From Elephas maximus indicus (Eukaryota; Chordata; Mammalia; Proboscidea; Elephantidae): a stretch of 64,000 nucleotides of DNA. The notes beneath the pieces are model-generated. The model saw only the letters and a list, made by a program, of their open reading frames with translations, made no database searches and had not been told where the DNA came from. Made by a program: the position numbers and the translations under genes. Positions within the stretch are counted from its first letter, which is position 1; each line of letters begins with the position of its first letter. Shown here one piece after another: positions 35,205 through 46,533 of the stretch. Where the stretch lies: assembly GCF_024166365.1 (NCBI RefSeq), contig NC_064831.1:23178768-23242767 (forward strand), written 5' to 3'.

Positions 35205-35292
35205 TTAGTTGTCTTCAAGTCTGCTCTCTCTCACTCATGGCAAGCCTGTGTACGACAGAGCTGAAACACTGCCCAGTCCTGCACCATAATTG
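35205..35292 (-). mobile_element. Old RTE 3' tail fragment
   Basis: The text GTCTTCAAGTCTGC...GACAGAGCTGAAACACTGCC follows the RTE 3' end found at 9674 (CATCAAGTCAGTTCTGACTC...AACGAAACACTGCC), with many differences. Only the last ~90 bp are present. Confidence 0.6.
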
Positions 35293-35304
35293 ATTATATA
35301 GGCC

Positions 35305-35480
35305 ACAAACGAACAAATAAAAAAACAAACCCATTGCTGTCAAGTCAATTCTCATTCATAGCGACCCTACAGGACAGAGTAGAACTGCCCCATAAGGGTT
35401 TCCAAGGAAAGGCTGGTGGATTCGAACTGCCAACCTTTGGGTTAGCATTTGGGTTCTTAACCACTGCACCACCAGGGCTC
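35305..35480 (-). mobile_element. AfroSINE with TSD, close to GLRB exon 7
   Basis: Short-type minus-strand copy (GATTCGAACTGCCAACCTTT as B-box complement, CTTAACCACTGCACCACCAG at the head). It is bordered by TTATATAGGCCA (35293-35304) and CTATATAGACCA (35481-35492), matching at 10 of 12 bases. Its upstream end lies about 60 bp into the intron from the exon 7 donor, in the same orientation as GLRB. Confidence 0.88.
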
Positions 35481-35540
35481 CTATATAGACCAAAGATAAA
35501 ACAAATTGCTGACATGAGAGAGAAACATGCAAATCTTTAC

Positions 35541-35693
35541 CTAGGGGCACTCTGGCAGCACTAGCATCCGGGTTGATCCAGAAGGAAAGCCAGGAGAGGA
35601 CCACAATCAGTAGGGTCGGCGCATAGACACCCATCATGTAAAACCCAACCTGTCTCCGCAGGGTGAAGATGACTTCTACACACGTGTAATAGC
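35541..35693 (-). CDS. GLRB: GLRB exon 7: second disulphide loop end and M1
   Basis: This 153 bp exon has its acceptor AG at 35695-35694 and a GTAAAG donor at 35540. It encodes residues 252-301, with Gly251 and Gly302 split at the borders. YYTCVEV contains the second cysteine of the glycine-receptor-specific C-loop disulphide, whose first cysteine is in exon 6. [20 protein letters not shown] begins the pre-M1/M1 region, with the invariant M1 proline. M1 continues [11 protein letters not shown], then [11 protein letters not shown] leads into the start of M2. This part couples the ligand-binding domain to the chloride channel in the postsynaptic membrane. Confidence 0.98.
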
Positions 35694-37450
35694 CTTTGAA
35701 AACACAAACATGTTCACGGTATGAGGTCTTCACCCACAGCCATTTTCAAGATCAATAACGTACCTGTAAATTGTAAGTCACTTCTCTTTGAGGCAATTTC
35801 ACCAAATAAACTCAGCAAAAAAAAAAAATTTCCCTTAGGTATATATAATTTATATGATCTAAAAGGGTAACATTAGCGACCCTGCTTCCCTGACCTTGCA
35901 CAGCTTCACTATGACTTCGAGAAATAGATACCAAATGCTGGTCCACTACGTCAGTGTCTAGATTTTTATGTCTTTGTTCAGGGATTTTGCAATAGATTTA
36001 AACTTTTCGTTACCCATGGGTACTCTGAGGGAAAAGGATCTAACAGAGTCATAGAGGGAGCAGTAAATCAAAGAGGCACAAGTCTAACAGGGACACTCCA
36101 GGACGGTACATCGTCAGCATAACTCTCCAGCCACCCGGACCACTTGTTATCTGGAAAGAATGGCAGTCTACAATATCTCATATGTATATTTAGACCTTAA
36201 AAATTTAAGAAAGTGCTGGAAGTAAACATTAGCAAGGATAAAAGTTAAATATGTTCAGTCTATTGGGATAAAAGATCTCCTAGTGCAAACATCTGACATT
36301 CCTCAGTTCTCTCTCCGGCCCTACTCCAGGCCTTTTAATGTACTTTAATTGGAGAATGAGGGAAAGGATTTTCACTTTCACAAGCTAAGGCAAAGGCAGA
36401 AACTGCTTTACAACATAATTCAGAGCTGCCAAGACATCAACTTCTCCCCATGGAGATAAATACATTTTAAAATTAATCACGAATTATGGAAAGCCTCATG
36501 ATAGCCTTTGCTGACTTGAGATAGGAAATAAGTAACATGATCATTCTCATAGCAGTCATTATACAAGAGCCATTTCCACATGTTTCAGGTTGGTTTTTAA
36601 GTATTTTAATGCTGAAAATGCTTAATTTAGATACAAATGTCTTTTAACAAAAATAAGATGATTCATAAATATCAGAAAGTTAAAATGCCTTCCTTTGTGT
36701 TCAGACTAAGCTGTACATAATTATTTAAAAGATGTTGAAACAAATAAATGAATGGTTGAATGACCAGTATACAAATAATTACAGAGAAAAAGGCAATGTT
36801 ACTTTCTTACTATTTTATAGGTTACAAGTAGTATTTACTTATTTTCCCTTATTGTGAAGAATATACATATATACTTTTGACACTAGAATAATCTTAATAT
36901 TTACTCCCAAATGATACCTAGAGCAGTACTTGCACACAATAGTGTCTTGGTAAGTGCTGAATAAATGAATGACTATTCACATCCTCTCATCAAATAAGTA
37001 AGGTTAGAAGTTCATCCTTTCTTCCAGTGTAAATTATAATCATAGCTACCTCTAAGAAATTAGAAAGGTACTAGGGCTCATAAGTAACAAAAACAATTAA
37101 TTGATTTGAACTGAAGTAAATTCCAAATTATGTCACATATATCCTTGTTACATAACAAACAAGAAGTGGAGGAGTTTCCCGTGTTTATTTCAATTTCATC
37201 AAAGCTACATAATTCATTTAAATCATTGAAAAGTTTTCTAAAGTTATAAAAGGCAAAACGATGAAAAAAATTTACCTTTTTTTCTGTTCCTTGACATTCA
37301 ACTTCCTGCCTGGACCAACAAGAACATGTGTCTGCAACTAACAATCGTGCAATATTTCCAAAGTACAGTCTTTGGAAACTCCAACTGCTGCAACTAAGGA
37401 GTTCACGGTGTTTCCCAAAAGTGGTTTTGAAAAACTTCACTTACTAAGAG

Positions 37451-37526
37451 CATCACTTACTCAAGTTAATTGTATGTTATCGGATGTCCATCACTTACTC
37501 AAGTTAATTGTATGTTATCGGATGTC
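37451..37526. repeat. Perfect 38 bp tandem duplication
   Basis: The 38 bp unit beginning CATCACTTACTCAAG occurs twice without a mismatch, at 37451-37488 and 37489-37526. The base triplet CAT starts a third unit and then stops. No known repeat family. Confidence 0.97.
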
Positions 37527-38124
37527 CATAGTGCATAGGAAATGGAGAACACAACGTATGTGCTCCTAAACAAATTACCCATTTCTAGGTAGCCTCAGCT
37601 GTGACAAATCTTATAGCAATTACCATAAAGTTGCTCACATTATAATGAATTTTTCTATCCATCCAGTGATGTGTAAGTGACAGCCTAAACAGCATGAGTC
37701 CTGTGTTCTAAGGCAGCTTTCAAACACTTGCCTTTTATGGGGCACCCACTAGGGGAGCTTTGGGAGCCTTGGATGCATTTAGCAGTAAAATACATGCTTG
37801 ATTATTGTAGTGATTTTCTCTGTAAACTTTTATGAGAAATACTTCTTGATCTTTTTTCAGTACTGTTACATTTATGAGAGACAGGTGGGCAGCTAATTGA
37901 TATAAATGTTCATTGGGCACATTCAATTTACCTTCTATTTCCTGTTAGATTTTATTTCATTATTACTCACTTGGGTTTCCAATTTAAGCATTTTTGAAGG
38001 CTTGTTTTTTTATACATTCTCCACTGTCACAATTTCCACAATCATAGAAAAGCATAATTTTTAATGAAGTTAAGCTGAGTCATTATTTCCACAGAATTAA
38101 AGAAAATGTTGGTCATCATTTGTC

Positions 38125-38176
38125 ACTATGAGTTGAAATCATCTCGACGGCAACGGGTTTGGTTTGTTTGGTTTTA
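38125..38176 (+). mobile_element. Tail-only AfroSINE fragment
   Basis: Only the SINE 3' tail is present (CACTATGAGTTGAAATCATC, TCGACGGCAACGGG, then a T/G run). No tRNA-like head. No clear target duplication. Confidence 0.7.
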
Positions 38177-38297
38177 TATACCTTCTCCACTATTTTATTC
38201 TTAGGCATTCCACATATTTTCAATTTTCGGATTTTCCGATGAGATTTCTAAGTATTATCCAAACATTAAAATGTTTTACTTATATTCATATGATGAT

Positions 38298-38352
38298 TCA
38301 CGTAAATGCTAATAAAGTACCTGAAACATAGTAAGTGCCCGATAAATATTAT
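38298..38352 (+). mobile_element. MIR 3' end fragment
   Basis: Text CTGAAACATAGTAAGTGCCC followed by GATAAATATT matches the end of the ancient mammalian MIR SINE (…CACATAGTAAGTGCTCAATAAA). Confidence 0.6.
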
Positions 38353-38944
38353 GTTCACAGAGTTTTTTGTTATTTTCTGTAGCTAATGAGATAACAATGA
38401 TTTTTATGATAACAAAAAATACCACTGGGGGGAACTTTACATATTATAACTCTTGAGTAAACCCACAAGTCCTCTTTAACACAACGCTCCTTCTTCTTTC
38501 TTTATTAGACTTAAAAGAAATTACACACATTGTTTGTTTACTTATTTACCACAAGGAATCTAGAACATAGCTCTTTAAAGGGAGGGAACCTGTTGTTTAG
38601 TTACTGCTGAGTTCTCAGATGGAGATTTTTAAAACACAGGCTTAAAAGTAAAAATAAATAAATGATCACCCTCCAGGATTTCAGTCCTATATCATTTTAT
38701 GCTATTACGTGAAATTAGAAATAAAATTACTTTTATCTCTAAATGAAATAAATGATTTTACTAATTTTTTATAATTTCTGAAATTACTTTCATCTCTAGA
38801 TGAAGTTTAAAACTTCAGTTGGGTCTATATCGAATTTCTAAAATCAGTTTACAGACTACTCATTTGTAAATGTTAAACATATTGGTAATTATTTTCCATA
38901 TATAACAGGACTCCACAGGCAGCGTAGCAACATCTCCGGTTTTA

Positions 38945-39145
38945 GACTTACTATTCCAGTGCCAGAGCTTAGTAACAGTACGGCTGTGGGTAAGTTACTT
39001 AATTTCTTTGCTTCCTTAAAAGGGGACAATGAAAATACTTAATTTAAAGGATTTCTGTGAAGATTAAATGATACAATTCCTGTAAAACATTTACTAAGCC
39101 AATGCCTAACACATAGCAAGTACTCAAAATGTCAGCTACTAAGTA
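38945..39145 (+). mobile_element. MIR SINE
   Basis: The MIR order is visible: a CTTAGTAACAGTACGGCTGT core, GGTAAGTTACTTAATTTCTT, GAAGATTAAATGATACAATT and ACACATAGCAAGTACTCAAA. Confidence 0.75.
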
Positions 39146-39294
39146 TGTGTTCCTAAACAAGAATCTAAAAAGAAGTTCTGGTTTCAAGATTATGTTTTCA
39201 TTACCAAGTGAGCTGTAAAAATCCCTAAAAATTACAGTCAATCTTCTTGAGTGAGGAGCACACAGGGGAGGAGGAACACTAAATTGGTTCCCGT

Positions 39295-39430
39295 GGCTGA
39301 CACTAACTTGACTGGTGACATTCAATAAGTCACTCGGCAAGCCTGGGCCTCAGTTATTTTATGTGTTAAATAAGGGAGCTGGCTCAGAAATATCAGTAAG
39401 ATCACTTCCATATCGAACAACTATGTATCC
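39295..39430 (+). mobile_element. MIR SINE fragment
   Basis: AAGTCACTCGGCAAGCCTGG, then GCCTCAGTTATTTTATGTG and GGGAGCTGGCTCAGAAATAT follow the MIRb layout, including its usual GG-ACT-AGATGATCT-like segment in decayed form. Confidence 0.65.
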
Positions 39431-39624
39431 AAAGTACTCACTGAGTACTTTGATGGTCATATTTTTAAGAACTCTGTTTGTACTTTTTAAAAAGTTGAGA
39501 ATTCTTTTACCAGTGTGTGAGTATTTGATTGTTATCTCTCTTGTCTCAATAAACTATAAAATTACAAGCTCTAGAAAAGGATATATATAAACACCCCCCC
39601 AAAAAATATGTACACCAAAAATTC

Positions 39625-39771
39625 ATAGGCATCAAGTCGATTCTGACCCATAACAACCCTATAGGACAGAGTAGAACTGCCCCATAGAGTTTCCAAGGAG
39701 CAGCTGATGGATTCGAACTGCTTACCTATTGGTTAGCAACCATAGCTCTTAACCACTGGGCCAACAGGGCT
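39625..39771 (-). mobile_element. AfroSINE
   Basis: Short-type minus-strand copy: tail complement GCATCAAGTCGATTCTGACC, GATTCGAACTGC at the B box, CTTAACCACTGGGCCAACAG at the head. Confidence 0.9.
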
Positions 39772-40952
39772 TCATGTATTTTATATATGTTAATGTATCT
39801 GAAGGCAAACACAACAGATGCTTATACTAACTTTATCTCCCAGTTGCCTAGTGATGCCTTTATTATGTCACTGTAAATATCCAAATATTCAGCCTATCTT
39901 TTATTTTTAATATCAGCAGGAATGTTTTAAATTATATTTTGGCCCTTGATGATGTCACCTTGGAGGCATTTTAGTTCAAACATCAGATCTTTCTAAATGC
40001 TGTACATTTACACTATATATTTTTACCATTGCAAGGTCAACATAAATATTACACTCAACCTAAACTTTCAGTATATCTATTCCTGAATATCTTTGTCGTG
40101 ATTTCCTTCGGTGTTACTGAATTACACTGTGTGGTAATTTATACACTGAATTGATTATTAACGTAACAATCAAAACTCAATCATCATTTTTACTTATTAT
40201 TACTAAGTTAAACAACACTATATTTAATGTTCAAGACTCTTAATAACCTATAACTACCAGGTTTTTTTTTTACTAGTAAAGACGCAAAGGTTGAATACTG
40301 ATCATATTATGACAGTATTAAGTAATGAGTACTGTGCTTTCATTTCTGCAAAAGCTTGATGGAATTTAATGAATGAGGTCAATTTGTTCTGCTTTTCAGA
40401 ATTGGCTATTGTCTGACACAGGTCAAGAAGATTTTTAAAAGTAATATTTACTGATGATCAGTTGCTTCACACTCAATGTTTCCTATACAGCATAAATATA
40501 AATGCTTTTATAAAATTAAGAATATGGGTCAACTACCATCTAAAAACTGCCCCAAATCCTCTGGGTATATATACATGGACGATGTTGTCCATATCTATAA
40601 TGTTTGACCCAAAATTAAATCTTGCCAAAAGAAGAATTTCTTCACAACATCTAAGAAAGCCTGGGAGATGCCTGGGAGGGCTCAGGTTCCGAAAATAAAA
40701 AAAATTAAAATCTCTTGCTACCAGGATAACATAAGAAAAGCATAAATATCCAGTGATGAAAAGTTCAAAAAATGTTAGTGAATTTCAACTCTATAAAAGA
40801 TTTAAGTATATATGCGCAAATATCAACTAGTTAGAAATAGTGAACTTATTTTAATTAGTTTTCTTTTTCTCTGCCTTTAGCATATATTAATATTAAAAAA
40901 TGAATCTCTGAAATAGGACTTAGCTCTGTTTAATTTAAAGACTATTACTTAC

Positions 40953-41093
40953 CAGTGCCTTTATAGTATTTTGTACAGTTCCCATATTCAATATCTTCCT
41001 TTTTAATATCAAATTGAGGCAAGGCAATTTTTTCTAACTGAACAGGATCCCCTGACTGCCAGATAAACCGTAAATCATCAGTTGTGTAACCAA
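40953..41093 (-). CDS. GLRB: GLRB exon 6: ligand-binding domain, loops toward C-loop
   Basis: This 141 bp exon has its acceptor AG at 41095-41094 and a GTAAGT donor at 40952. It encodes residues 205-250, with Phe204 completed at its start and Gly251 opened at its end. The sequence runs [30 protein letters not shown], then [15 protein letters not shown] is a potential N-glycosylation sequon. Its cysteine is the first of the second disulphide typical of glycine receptor subunits. This exon forms late beta strands of the extracellular agonist-binding domain. The frame is intact. Confidence 0.98.
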
Positions 41094-42655
41094 CTATAAA
41101 TAAAAATAAATTATAAATAAAAATGTTAGTCTGAAATATAGGTAATTTTTAAAATGCTTTCTTAATATTTTAATATACAAATATTAAACACAGTAAAAAA
41201 TGACAAAAATAGGGACTCTTTATACTAAATCATTGCTGAGAAAATATAAAGAGGTAAAATTCTATGGCTACTAATGAAAATATTACCACAAGAGTTATAG
41301 ACCATAAAGAAAAAAAAAAAAAAAAAAAGACGAGTTAAAATAATCAGCTTATTTCAAATAGGTAAAATCCTATCTTGTCACAGGCAGTAGTCCATTTCTC
41401 TATATCGAAATTCTAAATTGCCACTAATAAAAAAGTTACAAACAAGTGGTTAGCTTTCCAAATGTATATTTATAGTAGTGCAATAAGCCGTTGCCGTAAT
41501 ATGCTATGTAAAATTCTTTTTGAAAACTATTCTAGGCAATAACTGTTCTACAGGAGCTGTATTACCATAGAAGAGCAAGAAACCATCCCTCAAATACACA
41601 TCCTTACAGCAGCCTTTAGCATCCTGAAGTACACATTTTGCTTAGGTCACGCAGCTACAACGTAATGATCCGATAGGATTTTACAGCATATGATAGTCCA
41701 CTGTCCAACTCTAGTGTGCGTTTTTCAAAGCAATACTTCAGTGCATCTGGTAGTAGAATTAGATGTTGGAATGTAATATATACAACCACACACACTCATG
41801 TATATATGTGTATACACAACACACACACAAACATACACTCATGCAAACTCTCACTTTATAGGTAGAAGGCAAAAAATACTGTTAAAATTTAGGATCCTTT
41901 TCAGCAAGGTTTTGAAAAACAACAAAAGTCCACTAGGTAAGAAATTATACCATCTAGTAAGCATGTACAAGACATTTTACAAGATATTATGCTTCACTGT
42001 TTGTAGACTTAGCTCATGGTATATAGATATTTAGGCTAAAGATCCCTTATAACATTGGTGCTAATTTTTCAAGGTTTGTTTCCTATTCTATTTTCAAAAG
42101 ATGAGCATAATAACAAATTAATTAATATATCTGCTTTATAGATAAATAATTAAAATTAGTAATCTAGTTCATCTCTTATAAACTAAAGATATATAGTCAT
42201 AAAAACATAAAAAATACAATTTGGAAAAACACTTTTTCTATACATCCAAAGACAATGACTGCTTGGTAGGATACAGCGGATATTTTTCAAATTTTCTACT
42301 ATGAAAATATGACTTTTAGCATCATAAAAGTTACTTAATTTAGGGTACCATATTCTCCTTTACCTTGCCTGTATTACTAATTAAAATGAGGATGGTAGTT
42401 GTAAATAAGTTAGAAATGTACACCTACATCAACTGAATTGACATCAAAGACTAGTACAAAAAGGGTTTGTCTATCTTAACACAAAGCAAGATAGTAAACG
42501 AATAACCATAATTTCCTTAAAAAAATTATTCTAATGACTATTTGCAATCACATGCATTAGTTTTACCATTGTTATCTAAGATACTAGTAGAATGAATTGC
42601 CTAGAAATTTTAAGCATTTTTATTGCCATAGTCACTTATAGGCTTATTTACATAC
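41094..42655 (-). other. GLRB: GLRB intron between exons 5 and 6
   Basis: A 1.56 kb intron (donor GTATG at 42655, acceptor AG at 41095-41094). It contains an A run at about 41311-41328 and CA-rich bits near 41785-41835. I see no SINE or L1 in it. Confidence 0.95.
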
Positions 42656-42738
42656 AGCTCTCAAGTTGCATCTTGCAACGCTGTGTGTCCATGGGAAACA
42701 AGGTCAAGTCCAAAGGGCAGGAAAGAGTAATAGATAAC
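42656..42738 (-). CDS. GLRB: GLRB exon 5: Cys-loop
   Basis: This 83 bp exon is too short to show as a long open frame. The acceptor AG is at 42740-42739 (TACTTTCAG) and the donor is GTATG at 42655. It encodes the end of Arg176, then residues 177-203 (LSITLSCPLDLTLFP, MDTQRCKMQLES) and the first base of Phe204. The two cysteines with 13 residues between them form the signature loop that names the Cys-loop receptor family and couples agonist binding to gating. The 83 bp length is the usual one for this exon in the family as I recall it. Confidence 0.98.
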
Positions 42739-42845
42739 CTGAAAGTAGGAACAGGGGTGTTAGAAATCATCTTAAATACCTCTATGTGATCTAGCGGTTT
42801 TAAAAGGAAAACATAAGTATACAAACATGAAACATGAAACAGTAC
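42739..42845 (-). other. GLRB: Short GLRB intron between exons 4 and 5
   Basis: Only 107 bp, donor GTACTG at 42845 and acceptor AG at 42740-42739. It is far shorter than any other GLRB intron here and contains no repeat. Confidence 0.95.
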
Positions 42846-43075
42846 CTCATGCTGACCAGGACATCTCCATCCCGAAAAATAAAGAGGAGGATATTTTCCT
42901 GTGTCACATCATGAAAATTGGCACTTTTTTCATTTGCAAAAAATAAATCAGGCTTCCACAGACACTTGTACATTGTAGGATCCACTGTCAGTGCATCTGA
43001 GCCCCTAAAATCACTAGGGAGCTTCAACCTGGGATCATTCCATTTTTGTCTCAGAAAGATGTTCACTCTATAGTC
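42846..43075 (-). CDS. GLRB: GLRB exon 4: extracellular domain
   Basis: This 230 bp exon has its acceptor AG at 43077-43076 after a T-rich tract (TTTTTTTTCCAG) and a GTACTG donor at 42845. It starts on a codon boundary with [20 protein letters not shown] (residue 100 if the missing N-terminus has 99 residues). It continues through [20 protein letters not shown] and ends [14 protein letters not shown] plus two bases of Arg176. The WxPDxFFxNEK motif is characteristic of Cys-loop subunits. This is the first GLRB exon visible in the window. The frame is intact. Confidence 0.98.
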
Positions 43076-44434
43076 CTGGAAAAAAAAATGTGTATGTTTA
43101 TTGCTATTTTTTAAGTATGTGTTCAGCAACAGAATAAAGAAAAAAGCTTTAATGATTAGCAACACATGGTTTTGCTCTTCTAACATCAAGCAGGATCGCA
43201 ACAGCTCAGTCACTAAATAAGACCTCCATCAACCATGTTAATAAAACTGTTGTCTCTAATTGCCATCTACAAACATTTTCATAACACTTGCTAGCTCAAA
43301 CATCAGAATACAATTTTACCAACAATTGGATCACCTTATAGAAAAACCAATTACTTCAATTGGTTAGATGGTGGCATTGTAAAAGCACAAGAATTCCTAA
43401 ATGGTACCATTATTCTACTCAAAAATGTAGAATAAAATTTTGTTTAAAAAATAGTTAAGAAGCTAAAGCTAGAAATTAATAACAGGAAAAATAAGGGAAA
43501 AAATTAAATACATGGAACTAAATAACACTATTTGGTCACAGAAGAAATAAAAAATAAAATTAACAAATACTTAGAATCAAATGAGAATGAAAACACAACA
43601 AACCAAAACATCTGAGACACAGCAAAAAGTGTGATCAGAGGAAAATTTATAGCAATAAATGGATACATCCAAACAGAAGAAAGGTTCAAAATAAATAACA
43701 ACCAGACAACTTAAATATAAAAGGAAGAGCAAAAGAAGACCATAGTTACCAGAAGAAAGGAAATAACAAAGATCAGAGCAGAAATAAATTAAAATAGAAA
43801 ACAGAAAAACAACAAAACTAGAAATAGGTTTTTTGAGAGAATTAATAAAATTGACAAACCTTTGGCCAGAGAAAAGAGAAGATGCAAATATCCAAAATAA
43901 GAAATGAAATGGGTGACATTATTGCAGAACCAAATGAGATAAAAGGTATTGTAACAGAATATTATTAAATATTGTACTCCAAGAAATATAAAAATGGGCA
44001 AATTTCTAGAAACACACTACCTACCTAAACTAACACAAATAGGGGTAGAATATCTGAACAGACCCATAACAATAGAGGAAATTGAAGATATCATTAATAA
44101 ATAAATAAAACCTCCCAACAACAAAAAAGCCCCAGCCAGATGACTTCACTGGAGAATTCTATCAAACATTCAGATAAGAGTTGACATCAATTCCACTCAA
44201 ACTATTCCAGAGCATAGAAGAGGAAAGAATTCTCTCTAATTCATTCCATAATCCAGCATAACCCTGATGCCAAAGCCAGGCAAAGACATCACAAAAAAAG
44301 AAAATTACAGGCCAATATTCTTCTTGAATATAGATGCAAAAATTCTCAACAAATTCTAACCAAGAGGATTCAACAGCATATCAAAAGAAAATAATGCATC
44401 ATGATCAACTGGAATTCATACCAGGGATGCAACA

Positions 44435-44875
44435 GTGGTTCACATTAGAAAATCAATCAACGTAATTCACCATATAAATAAAACAAAGGAAAACAATTCC
44501 ATCATCATCTTAATGGATGCAAAAATGGCATTTGATAAAATCCAACACCCTTTGTTGATAAAAACTTTCACCAAAATAGGAATAGAAGGGAAATTCCTCA
44601 ATATAATTAAGAGCATATACACAAGAGCAACAGCCAAAATTATTCTCAGTGAAGAAAGATTGAAAGCATTCTCCTTGAAAACAGGAAAGAGACAAGGATG
44701 CCCATTATCCCCACTCACTGGGAAAAAATCTTTGGCAACAACATATCTGACAAGCATCTTATCTCTAAAATATACAGAAAACATCGACAACTCAACAACA
44801 AAAATACATGAAATCCAATCAAAAAAAGGGCAAAGGCCATGTAAAGACACTTCACCAAAGAGGACATTCAGGTGA
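44435..44875 (+). pseudogene. L1 ORF2 piece: RT joined to C-terminus by a deletion
   Basis: A 146-codon open stretch. Its first part is L1 reverse transcriptase ([15 protein letters not shown], then [10 protein letters not shown]). At about 44715 it jumps into sequence from near the ORF2 C-terminus ([18 protein letters not shown]). The catalytic FADD box and everything between are missing, so no enzyme can be made despite the open frame. Confidence 0.8.
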
Positions 44876-45536
44876 CCAACAAACACATGAAAAGATGCTT
44901 GTGATCACTAGCCATTAACCCAAAAAAACCAGTGCCAGAGAGATGCAAATCAAAACTACAATGAGATTCCACCTCGCCCCTGCAGAAAACAGCACTGATT
45001 ATAAAAACAGAAAACAACGAATGCTGGCAAGGTTGTGGGAAGACTGGATCTCTTACACACTGCTGGTGGGATTGTAAAACGGTACAACCACTATGGAAAA
45101 AGAATGGCTTCCTCAAAAAGCTCGAAACAGAAATACCTTCTGATCTAACAATCCCACTCCTAGGTATATAACCTAGAGATCTAACAGCAGTGACACGAAT
45201 AGACATAGGAACACTTATGTGCATTGTAGTATTATTCACAATAGCTAAAATAATGGAAACAACCCAAGCGCCCATCAACAGATGAAGAGATAAACAAATT
45301 GTGATACATGCATTCAATGGAATGCTACACAACTATAAAGAAAATGAGTTCAGCAAACATAACATGGATGAATCTGGAGGATATTATGCTGAGTGAAATA
45401 AGTCAATCACAAAAGGACAAATATTGTAGGTCTCACTATTATAAAAGGTCAAGAATAGGTATACACACAGAAAGCAACATTCTCTGATGGTTACCAGGGA
45501 TGGGAGGGGGAGGGAATGGAAATAACTTTTAGATAG

Positions 45537-46533
45537 TTGTTGTTATTGTTAGGTGCCGTTGAGTCAGTTCTGACCCATAGCGACACTATGTACTATAGAA
45601 CGAAACACTGCCCTGTCATTTGCCATGCTCATAATCGTTGTTCTGCTTAAGCCCACTGTTGTAGCCACTGTAACAATCCGTCTCCTTGAGAGTCTTCCTC
45701 TTTTTTGCTGACCCTGTACTCTACCAAGCATGATGTCCTTCTCCAGGGACTAATCCCTCCTGACAACATGTCCAAAGTAAGACGCGGTCTCGTCATCCTT
45801 GCTTCTAAGGAGCATTCTGGTTTTACTTCTTCCAAGACAGATTTGTTTGTTCTTTTGGCAGTCCCTGGAATATTTAACATTCTTTACCAACACCACAATT
45901 CAACAGCATCAATTCTTCCTCAGTCTTCCTTGAGCATTGTCCAGCTTTTGCATGCATAAGATGAGATTGAAAATACCATGGCTTGGGTCAGGAGCACCTT
46001 AGTCTTCAAGGTGACATCTTTGCTTTTCAACATTTTAAAGAGGCCTTTCACAGCACAGTTACTCAACGCAATGTGTCTCTTGATTTCTTGACTGCTGCTT
46101 CTGTGGGTGTTGATTGTGGATCCAAGTAAAATGGAATCCTTGACAGCTTCAATATTTTTTCCTTTTAATGGAGGACTTCTGTTTTCTTTATGTTGCAGTG
46201 TAATCCATACTGAAGGCAACAGTGTTTGATCTTCATTAGTAAGTGCTTCAACCAACCCCTCTTCACTTTCAGCAAGCAAGGTTGTGTCATCTGCACAACT
46301 CAGTTTGTTAATGAGTTTTCTTCCAATCCTGATGCCCCATTCTTCATACAGCCCATCCTTTCGGATTATCTGATCAGCAAAGAGATTGAATAGGCATGGT
46401 GAAAGGATATAACCCTGACACACACCTTTCCTGACTTTAAACCACACAGTATCCCCTTGTTTTGTTTGAACAACTGCCTCTTGATCTATGTACAGATATC
46501 CCATGAGCACAATTAAGTGTTCTGGAATTCCCG
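45537..46533 (-). mobile_element. RTE (BovB-like) LINE, 5'-truncated, nested in L1
   Basis: A 997 bp minus-strand copy: tail TTGTTGTTATTGTTAGGTGC at 45537, reverse transcriptase palm remains at 46530-45920 (YIDQEAVVQTKQGD; GIRIGRKLINKL; CADDTTLLAESEEGLVEAL). Flanks CTTTTAGATAG (45526-45536) and TTTTCTAGATAG (46534-46545) look like the target duplication. The catalytic box reads CADD instead of YADD. Confidence 0.88.

Larger units (their letters stand above)
26075..35540 (-). other. GLRB: GLRB intron between exons 7 and 8
   Basis: A 9.5 kb intron with a GTAAAG donor at 35540 and an AG acceptor at 26076-26075. The acceptor has a strong CT-repeat pyrimidine tract. The intron holds SINE, L1, LTR and hAT insertions listed separately. 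Confidence 0.95.
35694..40952 (-). other. GLRB: GLRB intron between exons 6 and 7
   Basis: A 5.3 kb intron with a GTAAGT donor at 40952 and an AG acceptor at 35695-35694. Outside the MIR and SINE pieces and the 38 bp tandem duplication it is unique AT-rich sequence with no second gene. Confidence 0.95.
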
